From Sphingomonas sp. S2-65 (GTDB lineage Bacteria; Pseudomonadota; Alphaproteobacteria; Sphingomonadales; Sphingomonadaceae), in assembly GCF_021513175.1 (NCBI RefSeq), contig NZ_CP090953.1, positions 1,235,001 through 1,299,000 of the forward strand: 64,000 bases of DNA, in the 5' to 3' direction. Positions 20,462 through 29,276 of this stretch are shown here, one piece after another (the stretch's first letter is position 1; every line of letters begins with the position of its first letter). The notes beneath the pieces are model-generated. The model ran no database searches. It was given only the letters and a program-made list of their open reading frames with translations, and was not told where the DNA came from. The position numbers were made by a program, and so were the translations under genes.

Positions 20462-22614
20462 CGGACCGGTCCGCTCCGCTGCTCGCTCACGCGCTCCATT
20501 ACCGCCGCTACCAGTTGATCGAGGCTCGCGCGCGACTTGACCAGCACCAGGTCCGCGCCTTCCGATCGCACGCGATCCAGTTCCTGCGCGGTGAAGATGA
20601 TGATCGGGATCGACGGGTTGCCTGCGCGGATCAGCGGTACGAGTTCCAGCCCGCTGCCGTCGGCCAGGCCGATGTCGAGGATCACCGCATCGAAGGTACG
20701 ATTGCGGATCGCCGCCTTTGCCTCGACGACGCTCGGGGTGGAAAACAGCTCCGCGCGCCCTTCGAACACGCTTGCCAGGACCCGCAGCATGTCGGGATCG
20801 TCGTCGACATGCAGGATCGACGTCGCGCCCGAGACGGCGTGACTAGGCTGCGGCTGCATCCCGGGTGCAGCGATCGCGGTGGCGGCAGGCAAGTCGACAT
20901 AAAAGGTCGCGCCTTCGCCCGGTATGCTCTCGAAGCTGACCGCCCCGCCCAGCCGCGTGACGATCTCGCGGACGATGCTGAGCCCCAGGCCCGTGCCGCC
21001 CTTCTTCCGCGCATCCGTATTGTCGGCCTGTGCGAACTTGCCGAAGATCCGGTCCTGGAAGCTTTCGGCTATGCCTTCGCCTTCATCCACCACGCTGATC
21101 CGAAACCGGCGATCCAGCGGCGTGACCCGCAGCCTCACTGTCCCTTCCGGCCTCGAAAATTTGACTGCGTTGGACACCAGGTTGGTCAGGACTTGGATCA
21201 ACCGATCCTCGTCGGCGAGTATCGCGGCACCGCGCGGGGGTGTCTCCACCTCGATGCGCACGCCATATTCGGCGGCGAAACCGGCATTGTCGCCAGCCAC
21301 CCGCCTCAGCAAAGGCTCCAATTCGATCGGCTTGAGGTCGAACGTCATGCGGCCCGCCTCGATTTTCTCGATGTCGAGAATATCGTTGATCAGCCGCACC
21401 AGCCGCGTCGAGTTGCTTTGGGCGATCTGCACGAGCCGCAAGGCCTTCGGCGGAATGGCGCCGGCGGCCCCACCGGCAACCAGGCCCAGCGAGCCGGCGA
21501 TCGACGTGAGCGGCGTGCGAAGCTCATGGCTGACGGTCGCGACGAACTCAGCCTTTATCTGCTCGATCTCGCGGCGTTCGCTTATGTCTCGGCACACCGC
21601 CAGGAACAGGGGCGTGTCGGCAATCGGCACGGAGCTGAGCGACACTTCCAGCGGAAAGAGCGAGTTGTCCCGCCTCCGGCCAACGAACTCCTGCATGGCA
21701 CCCGTGACTGTCCCGCGATGCTCCTGCAGCCGGCGCAGGAAGCTTTCGATCCGGCCGCGGTCGGGCGCCACTTCGAACAATATCCCGATGTCGCGGCGGA
21801 GCAGTTCGTCGATGCCATAGCCGAACATCCGCGCTGCCGCGGGATTGAGGCTCTCGACGCTGCCGCTATGGTTCAGCACGATCATGCCGTCCTTCGCGCT
21901 GTCGAATATCGCCGCCTGGCGGGCAGCCATGTCTTCGGACCGGCGCCGCGCCGCGTCCCGCGCTGCATTGCTGCGCATGACCAGCAGGCCTGCGCCCGCC
22001 ACCAGAAGCAGCAGGATGGCCTGTAGCGCGAAGGTCTCGATCCGCAACCGGATCCTTGCGGCCTCCACGCCCCGGGTCGCGCGTTCGAGCGCACCACGCT
22101 CGGCGCTGGAAATGTGAGCGATCAACGCCCGGATACGGTCCATGGACCGCTTCCCCTCGCCGACCGCGACCAGCCGCTGCGCCGCACCGCGCTCGCCGCG
22201 CTGGCTCAACCCGATCGCCCGATCGACGAAATCACGTTCGTCCCGCGACACGCGGCGCAATTCGGCCAGGTCGTGCCGGTGCGCCCCATTGCTCGGCATA
22301 CTGCGCTCGAGGTCGGCGAAAGCCGAATCGATCTGCTTCGCGGCTTCGGAATAGGGCGCGAGAAAGCGCTGGTCGCCGGTGATCAACAGCCCGCGCTGGC
22401 CGGTCTCCAGGTCCTGATGCAGCGAAAGGATGCGCTGCAATTCCGCACGCGCCTCATAGGATCTGACCACTTCGCGCCGCAGCGCCGCGGTTTCGTCGAA
22501 ACCACGACCGACCAGCAGCGTGACGATCACCAGCAGCAAGGGGGTACCGATGGCTGCCGCGATCACGGTCAATCGCGCAAGAGGCGGGCGACGAGCGATA
22601 GGTATCAGCGACAT
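20458..22614 (-). CDS. Hybrid sensor histidine kinase (CHASE3-PAS-HisKA-HATPase-REC)
   Basis: A 718-residue inner-membrane kinase. Transmembrane helix 1 (about residues 14-35) and helix 2 (195-213) enclose a CHASE3-type periplasmic domain (LHQDLETGQRGLLITGDQRF is typical). A PAS domain (about 232-345) is followed by HisKA with H363 in VSHELRTPLTS, a complete HATPase (NLVSNAVKFS, DEGEGI, GGTGLGLSIV), and a C-terminal receiver (LHVDDDPDM, LDIGLADGSG). ATG 22614 begins the hydrophobic N-terminus; a longer in-frame extension upstream lacks support. It is 150 nt downstream of the fimbrial usher on the same strand, leads a relay with the receiver and Hpt genes, and may sense an envelope signal tied to fimbriation. 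Confidence 0.93.
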   Translation of the reverse strand: MSLIPIARRPPLARLTVIAAAIGTPLLLVIVTLLVGRGFDETAALRREVVRSYEARAELQRILSLHQDLETGQRGLLITGDQRFLAPYSEAAKQIDSAFADLERSMPSNGAHRHDLAELRRVSRDERDFVDRAIGLSQRGERGAAQRLVAVGEGKRSMDRIRALIAHISSAERGALERATRGVEAARIRLRIETFALQAILLLLVAGAGLLVMRSNAARDAARRRSEDMAARQAAIFDSAKDGMIVLNHSGSVESLNPAAARMFGYGIDELLRRDIGILFEVAPDRGRIESFLRRLQEHRGTVTGAMQEFVGRRRDNSLFPLEVSLSSVPIADTPLFLAVCRDISERREIEQIKAEFVATVSHELRTPLTSIAGSLGLVAGGAAGAIPPKALRLVQIAQSNSTRLVRLINDILDIEKIEAGRMTFDLKPIELEPLLRRVAGDNAGFAAEYGVRIEVETPPRGAAILADEDRLIQVLTNLVSNAVKFSRPEGTVRLRVTPLDRRFRISVVDEGEGIAESFQDRIFGKFAQADNTDARKKGGTGLGLSIVREIVTRLGGAVSFESIPGEGATFYVDLPAATAIAAPGMQPQPSHAVSGATSILHVDDDPDMLRVLASVFEGRAELFSTPSVVEAKAAIRNRTFDAVILDIGLADGSGLELVPLIRAGNPSIPIIIFTAQELDRVRSEGADLVLVKSRASLDQLVAAVMERVSEQRSGPVR

Positions 22615-22764
22615 CGGCAAAGAGCTTCCACGCAAGCACGCCCGCCGTCCAAGTTCAGCTGCCAATGCAGCGCAGGGTACCGGCGGGACACCGGTCCACA
22701 ATTAGCCGAATGCGAATTTATTGGCAACTTTGAACAACTTGCGCGTTTTTGAACATATGCCGGA

Positions 22765-25248
22765 TTACTTGGCGACCGGACGCAGGTCTCCCAGCGCGAT
22801 CGTCGCGGAGACGCTGGCGGGAATGTCGATCGCATAGCTGGTGCGGTCAGGATCGGTGAGCGTGATCCGCCACTTGCCAGCCGCCAGCCCGGTCGCGCCG
22901 AACCGCCCGGCGGCGTTGGTGAAGAGCGCAACCGGCTCACGCTCCGGGTGCGCTGCCTCGGTGGCCGTCCCCGCGATCAGCACGACCGGCTCCCCCGACG
23001 CGTCAAGCAACCGCCCGACCACGCTGACCATGTAGTCCGATCCCACGGTAAGCCGATACCCTGCGCGATAGGGAGGCAGCAGGCGAAACGCCCCCTCCCC
23101 CAAATTTGCCCCCAGCGGCGCATCGGGCGCAGTAACCTGCACGTTCCGCTCGCTATAGCTGCTCAGGCTCGGCTGCACCGCCGTGCCCAGCATGCCGGTC
23201 GACGCCGCGAAACCACTACCGTTCGCGTCAACAAGAACGTCTACCCCCTCCAATGAGCGATGCGCGCGGACGATCGCGAAGCTGTCCTGGATCGGCCTGC
23301 CGACCGAGAACGTCCCATCGGCCATCGCCAGCGCGGTGCCGAACCGCAGCGACGTGCGCTGTCCCGTCGAGCCACCAAGATCGCGCTCGAATGTACCGTA
23401 GTGGCTGAAGCCCAGCTCGGCGCGATTGGCATAATAGACGCCGTTCAGATTGGCCCCCGCGCCCAGGTCGCTGCGCTCGATGTCGGCGTTCAAATTGTAC
23501 GCTCCCGTACCTGAGCCGTGATAGCTCTGATACCCGAGCCGAGTCCGATTGGACCGGCTGTCGTAATCCGCACGAAGGCTGGAGGATCGGCCGAGCCGAT
23601 ATGTCAGCGACAGGAAGGCGGCAACGCGTCTGCCGCGTCCATCTTGCTCATAGCCTAGGTCTCCGGTGAAGCTCAAATCCGGGCTGACGCGCCAGCCCCC
23701 CGTCAGGCGGATGCTGCGAACGTCACTCTCTTGTTCGCGGCCGCGCGAGAACCGCAGATCCAGTCCGCCATAAACGGCGTCGGTAATCGTGGCGTTGTAG
23801 CTGAGCCCGGCGATGTAGCGATACGGGTTGGAAGGTGCGCGGGTGCCGATCGGCGCGAAGTTCCGGCTGCGCGCTTCGAACGACAGCGACAACGCATCAG
23901 CCCGGTTGCCGCTTCGCGTGATCGTACGCTGGAACGTCGTGATCGACGCCCAGCCCGATCCAACGCCGTTTATGTGCGAGGCGGAGGCGAAGCTGCCGAG
24001 CGAGCCTATCGGTGTCGCGATCACGGTCTCCACGCCGCCCATCCAGCCGCCATTGTCGACCTGCGCGTTGGCGCCCAGGGTCAAACGGTCGGTCACGCCG
24101 CGACGATAGAAGCCGCTGAACGCGAGATCGTCGCTATAGACCGGACCCCGCGCGCCGGTGGGTGCAAGCGTTCCGGCATAGAAGCCGAACTCGCTCAACC
24201 CGTTGGCGAGTTGGGATTGGTCGAGAAAGATGTTGAAGTTCATCGACTCCGTCCGCCCGGCGTCGTCGGTAATCGTCAACCGTACGTCGTTCGCCCCTTG
24301 CGTGAACGGGAAGTCCTGCAAGTCGAAGGTGCCCGGGTCGAGCTCCAGCCGGCGTACCAACTGTTCGTTGACGCGGACCTCAACCGTCGAGCGGCGATCG
24401 AGCTGGAAACTGCGGCTGCCGCGCGGGCGGATGATCGCTTGTGGATCGAGCAATGAATAGAAGCGCGATACTGATAGGCCCGCTATCTCCGGCGCGGACT
24501 GGAAGCCACGGGCAAGCGTCTGCAAATCACCGGCGGTCCACCGCACCAGGTTGTGACGATCGTCGTAAATCAGCCGCGTGCCGCGCCGCTGGAAGTCGGC
24601 ACCGGCGGCGCCAGACTGCCAGTTCGCCTCGCTTTCCAGCACCACCTGACCCGCACGAACCGCACCATCGAGGAAGGTGACCGGCGCGGTCAGCCCTTCG
24701 TCCGTACCCTGCTGAACCCAGTCGAGAGTCCCGCGGATGTTGAGATAGGCGCTGAGCTCGGCGGGTTTGACATAGCTCGCCGGCCCATGTGCGCCATTGT
24801 CGCTCAGAGCTACCGCCCGGCTGATGCGGCTGGCAGCGGCGATCTCCAGCGTAAGTTGCAGCGCTTGGGAATCGTAGCGCGCGGTCACGCCTGCGCCCTG
24901 AAGGTCGCTTCGATCGAGTTGCCCGCGCTCCATTACGCGCGCGCGCAACCGCGCAAGCAACGGCGCGGCGATGCGCGGCTCCAACAAGGCGATCAGCCGC
25001 GCCGCCGCGAAGCTGGCGCGCCCCCCGGCGTCCAGCGTCAGCGTCACGTCGCCTAGATAAGCCTGACCATCCAATACAGGCGCGGTCAGGACGATGGGTT
25101 TGCCGGTGGGGTTTATGGCGGCAGGATTGCCCTCAGGATCGATCACCACGCGCGCCGGCGCCGCGTCGCCGGTCTGCGCCTGCGCAGCAACTGGCGATAG
25201 CAGCGCGGCGGCGATCAGCACCACAGCCGCGGAGCCGTGCAAAGTCAT
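22765..25248 (-). CDS. Fimbrial outer membrane usher protein
   Basis: An 827-residue PapC/FimD-type usher, the outer-membrane pore that assembles and exports pilus subunits. A signal peptide ends near VAAQAQ; an N-terminal domain precedes a long beta-barrel with typical segments (DLQDFPFTQGANDVRLTITD and FDLDRRST-like strands) interrupted by the plug; the C-terminal part has an Ig-like domain (GRLLDASGEPVVLIAG, NAAGRFGATGLAAGKWRITL). Two GYQSYHGSG-type strands are near the barrel end. It lies 14 nt downstream of the chaperone gene and is the last structural gene of the cluster. Confidence 0.92.
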   Translation of the reverse strand: MTLHGSAAVVLIAAALLSPVAAQAQTGDAAPARVVIDPEGNPAAINPTGKPIVLTAPVLDGQAYLGDVTLTLDAGGRASFAAARLIALLEPRIAAPLLARLRARVMERGQLDRSDLQGAGVTARYDSQALQLTLEIAAASRISRAVALSDNGAHGPASYVKPAELSAYLNIRGTLDWVQQGTDEGLTAPVTFLDGAVRAGQVVLESEANWQSGAAGADFQRRGTRLIYDDRHNLVRWTAGDLQTLARGFQSAPEIAGLSVSRFYSLLDPQAIIRPRGSRSFQLDRRSTVEVRVNEQLVRRLELDPGTFDLQDFPFTQGANDVRLTITDDAGRTESMNFNIFLDQSQLANGLSEFGFYAGTLAPTGARGPVYSDDLAFSGFYRRGVTDRLTLGANAQVDNGGWMGGVETVIATPIGSLGSFASASHINGVGSGWASITTFQRTITRSGNRADALSLSFEARSRNFAPIGTRAPSNPYRYIAGLSYNATITDAVYGGLDLRFSRGREQESDVRSIRLTGGWRVSPDLSFTGDLGYEQDGRGRRVAAFLSLTYRLGRSSSLRADYDSRSNRTRLGYQSYHGSGTGAYNLNADIERSDLGAGANLNGVYYANRAELGFSHYGTFERDLGGSTGQRTSLRFGTALAMADGTFSVGRPIQDSFAIVRAHRSLEGVDVLVDANGSGFAASTGMLGTAVQPSLSSYSERNVQVTAPDAPLGANLGEGAFRLLPPYRAGYRLTVGSDYMVSVVGRLLDASGEPVVLIAGTATEAAHPEREPVALFTNAAGRFGATGLAAGKWRITLTDPDRTSYAIDIPASVSATIALGDLRPVAK

Positions 25249-25262
25249 GCCAGACGAAGGCC

Positions 25263-26021
25263 TCAGGTTTCAGGCGTGAACTGCGCCTCGATCCGGCCAG
25301 AGGCCTGAGGCAGGCGCAGCGGCAGCGTGATGCGCCGCGTCTGCCCGCCGCCGATCAGGCCATAGCCGATCGACTGCTGGAGCTCGGGCCCGCTGATCTG
25401 CTTGGAAAGAAGCTCGCGGCCGTCTGGCGCGGTCTGCACGATTCGTAAGCGCCCGCGCGATAGATATCCATGGGCGGCCGAGGCATTCGACACGGTGATC
25501 ACCGGCACAGGCCGCCCGTCCGCGTCCTTGCCGATCTCGGCAGAACCTACCTTCAGCGCCGGCTTTACGCCGTCGGGCGACACGCTGACCAGCACCTGGA
25601 AATTGTAGAGGAGCTGGATGTTCGACCGGGTGTCGTTAGACTGGACCGGCAGCTGCGCGACGGTCACGAAATAGTGCTTGCTCCGGGCAAGCGCCGGATC
25701 CCCGACATACTGCACGCGAAAGTTCTGGCGCTGCCCAGGAGCGATCAGCGCCTGCGGCGGAAAGACTGCCAGTTCGCCGCTGTCCCGCCCCGTCGCCTTG
25801 ACGCCGTCTGAGGTCAGGTCGAGCGTCTCCATGCGAAGCTCCACCGGAAGCGGTCGATCGAAGCTGTTTTCCACGGTGACCACTTGGCTCATGCCGCGGC
25901 CCGAGGTGGTGAGATCAATAACCACCGGCTGGACGGTCATCGCGTAAACCGCAGTCGAAATGCCGATCATCGCTACCGACGCCATCGCCATGCGAACAAA
26001 GGATCTACGCTGCAGCTTCAC
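25263..26021 (-). CDS. Periplasmic fimbrial chaperone (PapD family)
   Basis: A 252-residue chaperone that caps pilus subunits by donor-strand complementation. A signal/anchor region (FVRMAMASVAMIGISTAVYA) precedes the first Ig domain with VQPVVIDLTTSGRGMSQVVTV, the proline-rich AVFPPQALIAPGQRQNFRVQY segment and the domain-2 strand VVTVSNASAAHGYLS. The start is taken as GTG 26021, preceded by AGGAG at a good distance; an upstream ATG at 26072 is less likely. The spacing to the usher is 14 nt. Domain content is that of chaperones serving SCPU-type fimbriae. Confidence 0.9.
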   Translation of the reverse strand: MKLQRRSFVRMAMASVAMIGISTAVYAMTVQPVVIDLTTSGRGMSQVVTVENSFDRPLPVELRMETLDLTSDGVKATGRDSGELAVFPPQALIAPGQRQNFRVQYVGDPALARSKHYFVTVAQLPVQSNDTRSNIQLLYNFQVLVSVSPDGVKPALKVGSAEIGKDADGRPVPVITVSNASAAHGYLSRGRLRIVQTAPDGRELLSKQISGPELQQSIGYGLIGGGQTRRITLPLRLPQASGRIEAQFTPET

Positions 26022-26143
26022 ACACCTACTCCTACACGCTTTTGCATCGATCACCGGATGCGGGCGGCTCACTAATGGCTGGATCGGACACTTCCGCCAA
26101 GCCAGGAAGAACCCAAGGGTGAAGGGTGTTCATTTCCACTAGA

Positions 26144-26317
26144 TTACTTGGGCAGGTAAACCTGTAGCGGCCGGTAGCCGATGTCGCAGCTCAGCACATC
26201 TCCAAGCCGCTCATATTCGCTGGCGAGGAATAGCAGGTCGAATCGCTCCTCGTCGGTTGCTGAAAGCGCCCGAGCCCGAAGCTCGGTCGCAAGTCTTTGA
26301 GGCGTCTCGAGCTCCAT
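26144..26317 (-). CDS. Small hypothetical protein
   Basis: A 57-residue protein (MELETPQRLATELRARALSA...) lying between the major pilin gene and the chaperone on the same strand. The pattern of an RxRA-ALSATD helix followed by a FLASEYERLG helix resembles small helical proteins of about 60 residues found in sphingomonads. There is no signal peptide. The start may be ATG 26317 or a GTG nine bases earlier; neither has a clear ribosome site. It could be a spurious frame, although its codon use and amphipathic helices look real. Confidence 0.5.
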   Translation of the reverse strand: MELETPQRLATELRARALSATDEERFDLLFLASEYERLGDVLSCDIGYRPLQVYLPK

Positions 26318-26333
26318 GCGGCACACAAGGCAT

Positions 26334-26361
26334 CCGGCAGGCCCATTGCTGGGCCTGCCGG
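26334..26361 (-). terminator. Hairpin after the pilin gene
   Basis: A perfect 11-bp stem (CCGGCAGGCCC at 26334-26344 with GGGCCTGCCGG at 26351-26361) around a 6-nt loop, 12 bases downstream of the pilin stop at 26374. No T run follows on the minus strand, so it may stabilise the pilin mRNA 3' end or reduce, not stop, read-through to the chaperone and usher. Confidence 0.6.
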
Positions 26362-26373
26362 AGCACTTCAGCT

Positions 26374-26931
26374 TCAGGCAGTCGGAGCGATCGTGATCTC
26401 AACCTTGCCGGCATAGGTGCCGGCATCGAGGATCGCCGTGGCTTCGCTGGTCGCACCGGTGCCGACGGTAAGAGCGATGTTGTTCGTGACAGCGGCCAGG
26501 CGGTCGCCGATCTGCGCCGAAGTGGCACCCGAGGTCAGCGACTGATCGGCAATGCTGGCCGAACCGCCCTTGGCGCCCATTGCAACCACGGTCGCGGTGT
26601 AGTGGACGGTGTTGGTGTATCCTGGCGCGGTGGTGGCGGCAGATGCGTTGACCAGCGGCTTGGCTTCAACCGACACCTTCGGGTTCGAGCCGTTGCACTT
26701 CACCGTGAAGTTGCGGCTGAGGCCACCGGTGTTGCCCGAGAACGCGGTGTCGATGGTGCCATCGGCCTTGGCGAGTTCACCCAGCGTGATGCTGCCGTTC
26801 AGCGGCGTCACCGCCGAGCAACGTGCCGACACGGTGCCGGTCACATCAACCGAACCAGTGGCCTGAGCGAAGGCCGGGGCAGCGGCAAAGGTCGAACCAA
26901 TGATCAGGGCGGACAGAACCAGCTTCTTCAT
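26374..26931 (-). CDS. Fimbrial subunit-like protein, probable major pilin
   Basis: A 185-residue exported protein (MKKLVLSALIIGSTFAAAPA, then FAQATG). The mature part is rich in Ser, Thr, Ala and Gly with alternating hydrophobic residues, as in pilus beta-sandwich subunits, and has two cysteines (VSARCSAVTPL and FTVKCNGSNPK) that probably form the subunit disulfide. The sequence ends with VEITIAPTA, typical of a terminal beta strand. ATG 26931 has GGAG nine bases ahead. Its own hairpin downstream and wide gaps on both sides suggest separate, high-level expression from other genes of the cluster. Confidence 0.75.
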   Translation of the reverse strand: MKKLVLSALIIGSTFAAAPAFAQATGSVDVTGTVSARCSAVTPLNGSITLGELAKADGTIDTAFSGNTGGLSRNFTVKCNGSNPKVSVEAKPLVNASAATTAPGYTNTVHYTATVVAMGAKGGSASIADQSLTSGATSAQIGDRLAAVTNNIALTVGTGATSEATAILDAGTYAGKVEITIAPTA

Positions 26932-27076
26932 CTTAAGTCTCCGAAGGAATGCGTTGGGCTCTTGCCCGATGACCTTCTTATGACTCGAATCGGCGGCGCT
27001 CCCCATTTAGCGGGCGGCCAAAAGGCGGCTAACCTTCAGCCACAAGCGCCTATAGCGGAGGATATAGAATGGGCGT

Positions 27077-28114
27077 TCAAAGCGCCGCGCAGTTCGTCGT
27101 CGTGGAACTGGTAACGATCGGCGTAAAGGTGATGCTGATGACGTCAGCATAGTCGGGCGCTGGCGTCTTGGCCGAACCGCCCTCTTTCAGCGTGGCACGC
27201 AGCGGCAAGGTTCCGGCCTCCCCGCCAACACCGGCACGCGCGCAGGTGCGCGTGCCAAACGAGGAGTTGGAGGCAATGTCCTGCCCAAGGAAGCGGGCGC
27301 TGTAGCGGATCGTCTGGGCTGCGTCCGTCAAGCTGCCGCCCGGGAAGGTCAGGCGGAAATCGTTCTGCGATCGCACGCGCACTTCGAAGGGCCCCGAGCT
27401 GCGGACCCGGAGCGAATTGGCAGACGAAGTGGTGTATCGATCGGGGGCTGCCAGGACGGCAGCGGTAGTCGCATCGCCTATCTCACCGAAATCGAGGAGG
27501 GATCCGGCATAATAAGCCTGCAGCGCACTGACGGTGTTGACGTCGATCCGGACTGCTCCGACCTCGCGGGTCGGCGTGGGCACGCTTAGCGTGCCGCCTT
27601 CACCTGAACAGATGTAAAGCATGTCCAACACTATCGGCTGACCTGCGGACAGATCGGTACCCGGCGGCACCGATACGCGCAGATTCAAGGCCGAGGAGAT
27701 ATCCGATGCGAACAACCCGCCAAAGTCATAGCGAATCTCGCCCGCTGCCCCCGCGCCATTGTCGCGTGAACTGAGCGCACGTGGACGTCCTGCAGTCGAG
27801 CCTTCCTGATAGAGTACCTTGTACCCGTTGTACGTGACATTCAGTGGCGGCGTGCCGGTTGGCGCCACCAGGATTAGGCTCACTTCGTTCGTGCGGCCCG
27901 TTAATACTCCGCGATTACGCCGCAGCACCAACGGGATCGTGACGTCGGACAGACCGGCGGCAGAAAAGGGATCGTAGGTGATGCTGGCCGGGGCGGTAGC
28001 GCTGCCGCTCACGCCGCAGACCGCGGAGATTTGCGTCTGCGCGGCAGCGGGCGATGCGAGCGCGCCCGTGCCGATGAATACTCCCAGTGCTAACGCGCTA
28101 CGCCTAACCCTCAT
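27077..28114 (-). CDS. Fimbrial adhesin/tip-like secreted protein
   Basis: A 345-residue exported protein with signal MRVRRSALALGVFIGTGALA then SPAAAQ. It seems to contain two beta-sandwich units: an N-terminal one with ISAVCGVSGSATAPASITYD, the common start of SCPU-type domains, and a second with LRVRSSGPFEVRVRSQNDFR and a final strand ISITFTPIV. Cysteines at the start and end (AVCG, YICSG, TRTCAR, TNCAAL) may form disulfides. Its size and two-domain form suggest a tip adhesin. ATG 28114 overlaps the upstream stop as ATGA. Assignment is from context and fold pattern. Confidence 0.7.
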   Translation of the reverse strand: MRVRRSALALGVFIGTGALASPAAAQTQISAVCGVSGSATAPASITYDPFSAAGLSDVTIPLVLRRNRGVLTGRTNEVSLILVAPTGTPPLNVTYNGYKVLYQEGSTAGRPRALSSRDNGAGAAGEIRYDFGGLFASDISSALNLRVSVPPGTDLSAGQPIVLDMLYICSGEGGTLSVPTPTREVGAVRIDVNTVSALQAYYAGSLLDFGEIGDATTAAVLAAPDRYTTSSANSLRVRSSGPFEVRVRSQNDFRLTFPGGSLTDAAQTIRYSARFLGQDIASNSSFGTRTCARAGVGGEAGTLPLRATLKEGGSAKTPAPDYADVISITFTPIVTSSTTTNCAAL

Positions 28115-28476
28115 AGTTGAGGAGTTACGACGATCTCCAAAGCGGCGCGACTCGATTGTTGCGTCGCGTCCTGCGTCGTCAGCGCGACGGGGATCATCTG
28201 AGCCGTCAGCGTGCCGTCGGCGTTCAGCGTGCGCATGCGCGATTCCAGCCGCGGCGCCGACTGGTTGCAGATCGCACGTGGCGGAAGCACCGCTCCATCC
28301 GTATTCGGCAGGGTAGAACCGCTCGACACCCAACAGCGGGGAGCAACATAGCCGAACAGGTCGAGCTGAGAGGTTTGCGCCTGAGCCGGCACCGCGAAAG
28401 TCGCCCCGCCCAACACAATGGCCACACCGACTACCTTCGGCGAAAGGTGACGACAAAGATCCGCTACCCGCTTCAT
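28111..28476 (-). CDS. Small exported fimbrial cluster protein
   Basis: A 121-residue protein with a signal peptide (VVGVAIVLGGATFAVPAQAQ) and a mature part of about 85 residues holding two cysteines (PRCWVSSG and AICNQSAP). It ends with a beta-type strand ALEIVVTPQL like the pilins. It overlaps the adhesin-like gene by four bases (ATGA), so the two are made together. It is probably a minor subunit or adaptor; I do not recognise a specific family. Confidence 0.7.
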   Translation of the reverse strand: MKRVADLCRHLSPKVVGVAIVLGGATFAVPAQAQTSQLDLFGYVAPRCWVSSGSTLPNTDGAVLPPRAICNQSAPRLESRMRTLNADGTLTAQMIPVALTTQDATQQSSRAALEIVVTPQL

Positions 28477-28536
28477 ATCGCAGGCTATACGCCCCGACGC
28501 GTGAATAGTTCATAGGATTAAATACTTATCGGCATT

Positions 28537-29142
28537 TTAAGGAGTCACGCTAACCGTAATAGTGAGAGTGTCCGAGTAACGGCCCGACACCAACGGCGCC
28601 GAGCCGGTATAGGTCGGTGCGCTCACGCGGAGGTACGAGCCGTTGACCTTGGTAGACGCTGCGCCGAGCCGAAGCCCCGTTGCCGTACCCGCGATGCCTG
28701 CGAAGCTGCAGCTACCGCCGGCAGACAAACCCGCGGCTTCGCACGACCCGGACGCGCTGGTGCCGTTGTCGGCGATCATACGCAGCGCCACCTGATAGGG
28801 CGCCTTGCTCCCATAGCCGGCGCTGGCAGAACCCTGAGCCGCCATGCCACCATTGGCGGAGGCGACGGCGATGCGGGAAGCGGCCGTGCAATTGAGCTGG
28901 ATCGCGAAATCCTTGGTAAACCCGGTCTGATCGAAGTCCACCTGGTCGACGCTTCCCGAAGGAGTACCGCCCGTTGCGAACCCGCAGCGGCTACGCACCG
29001 ATGCACGCACCTCGATGCCGACTTCCACGCTATTCACTGCGCCTTGGCCGGCAGCGTAAGCGGTGACCTGCGCACGCGCAGGCTGGCTGATGGCAAAGAT
29101 CGCCACCAATATCGCCAACATCTGCACGCAAACCCGCTTCAT
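28537..29142 (-). CDS. SCPU-type fimbrial subunit (spore coat U domain-like)
   Basis: A 201-residue exported protein (MLAILVAIFAISQPARAQ). The mature sequence fits the spore coat protein U fold used by Csu-type pili: an N-terminal VEVRASVRSRCGFATGG with Cys, a FTKDFAIQLNCTAAS strand, a YQVALRMIADNG segment, and the C-terminal GRYSDTLTITVSVTP signature. Four cysteines are present. It is the first fimbrial gene in transcription order, 60 nt ahead of the small exported protein. The promoter should lie in the 134-nt gap to the NarL-type regulator. Confidence 0.82.
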   Translation of the reverse strand: MKRVCVQMLAILVAIFAISQPARAQVTAYAAGQGAVNSVEVGIEVRASVRSRCGFATGGTPSGSVDQVDFDQTGFTKDFAIQLNCTAASRIAVASANGGMAAQGSASAGYGSKAPYQVALRMIADNGTSASGSCEAAGLSAGGSCSFAGIAGTATGLRLGAASTKVNGSYLRVSAPTYTGSAPLVSGRYSDTLTITVSVTP

Positions 29143-29276
29143 CTCTCGCCTATCACGTGGCGGTCAGGTCCGCCGAATGATGGAGAGATGCACCATGAAA
29201 GAGGCCGGAAACATTCAACCGCCGGTGAGAATGATCCTTACCAAAGGCCGAAAGCGGCTATTGCTTTCGATATAGT

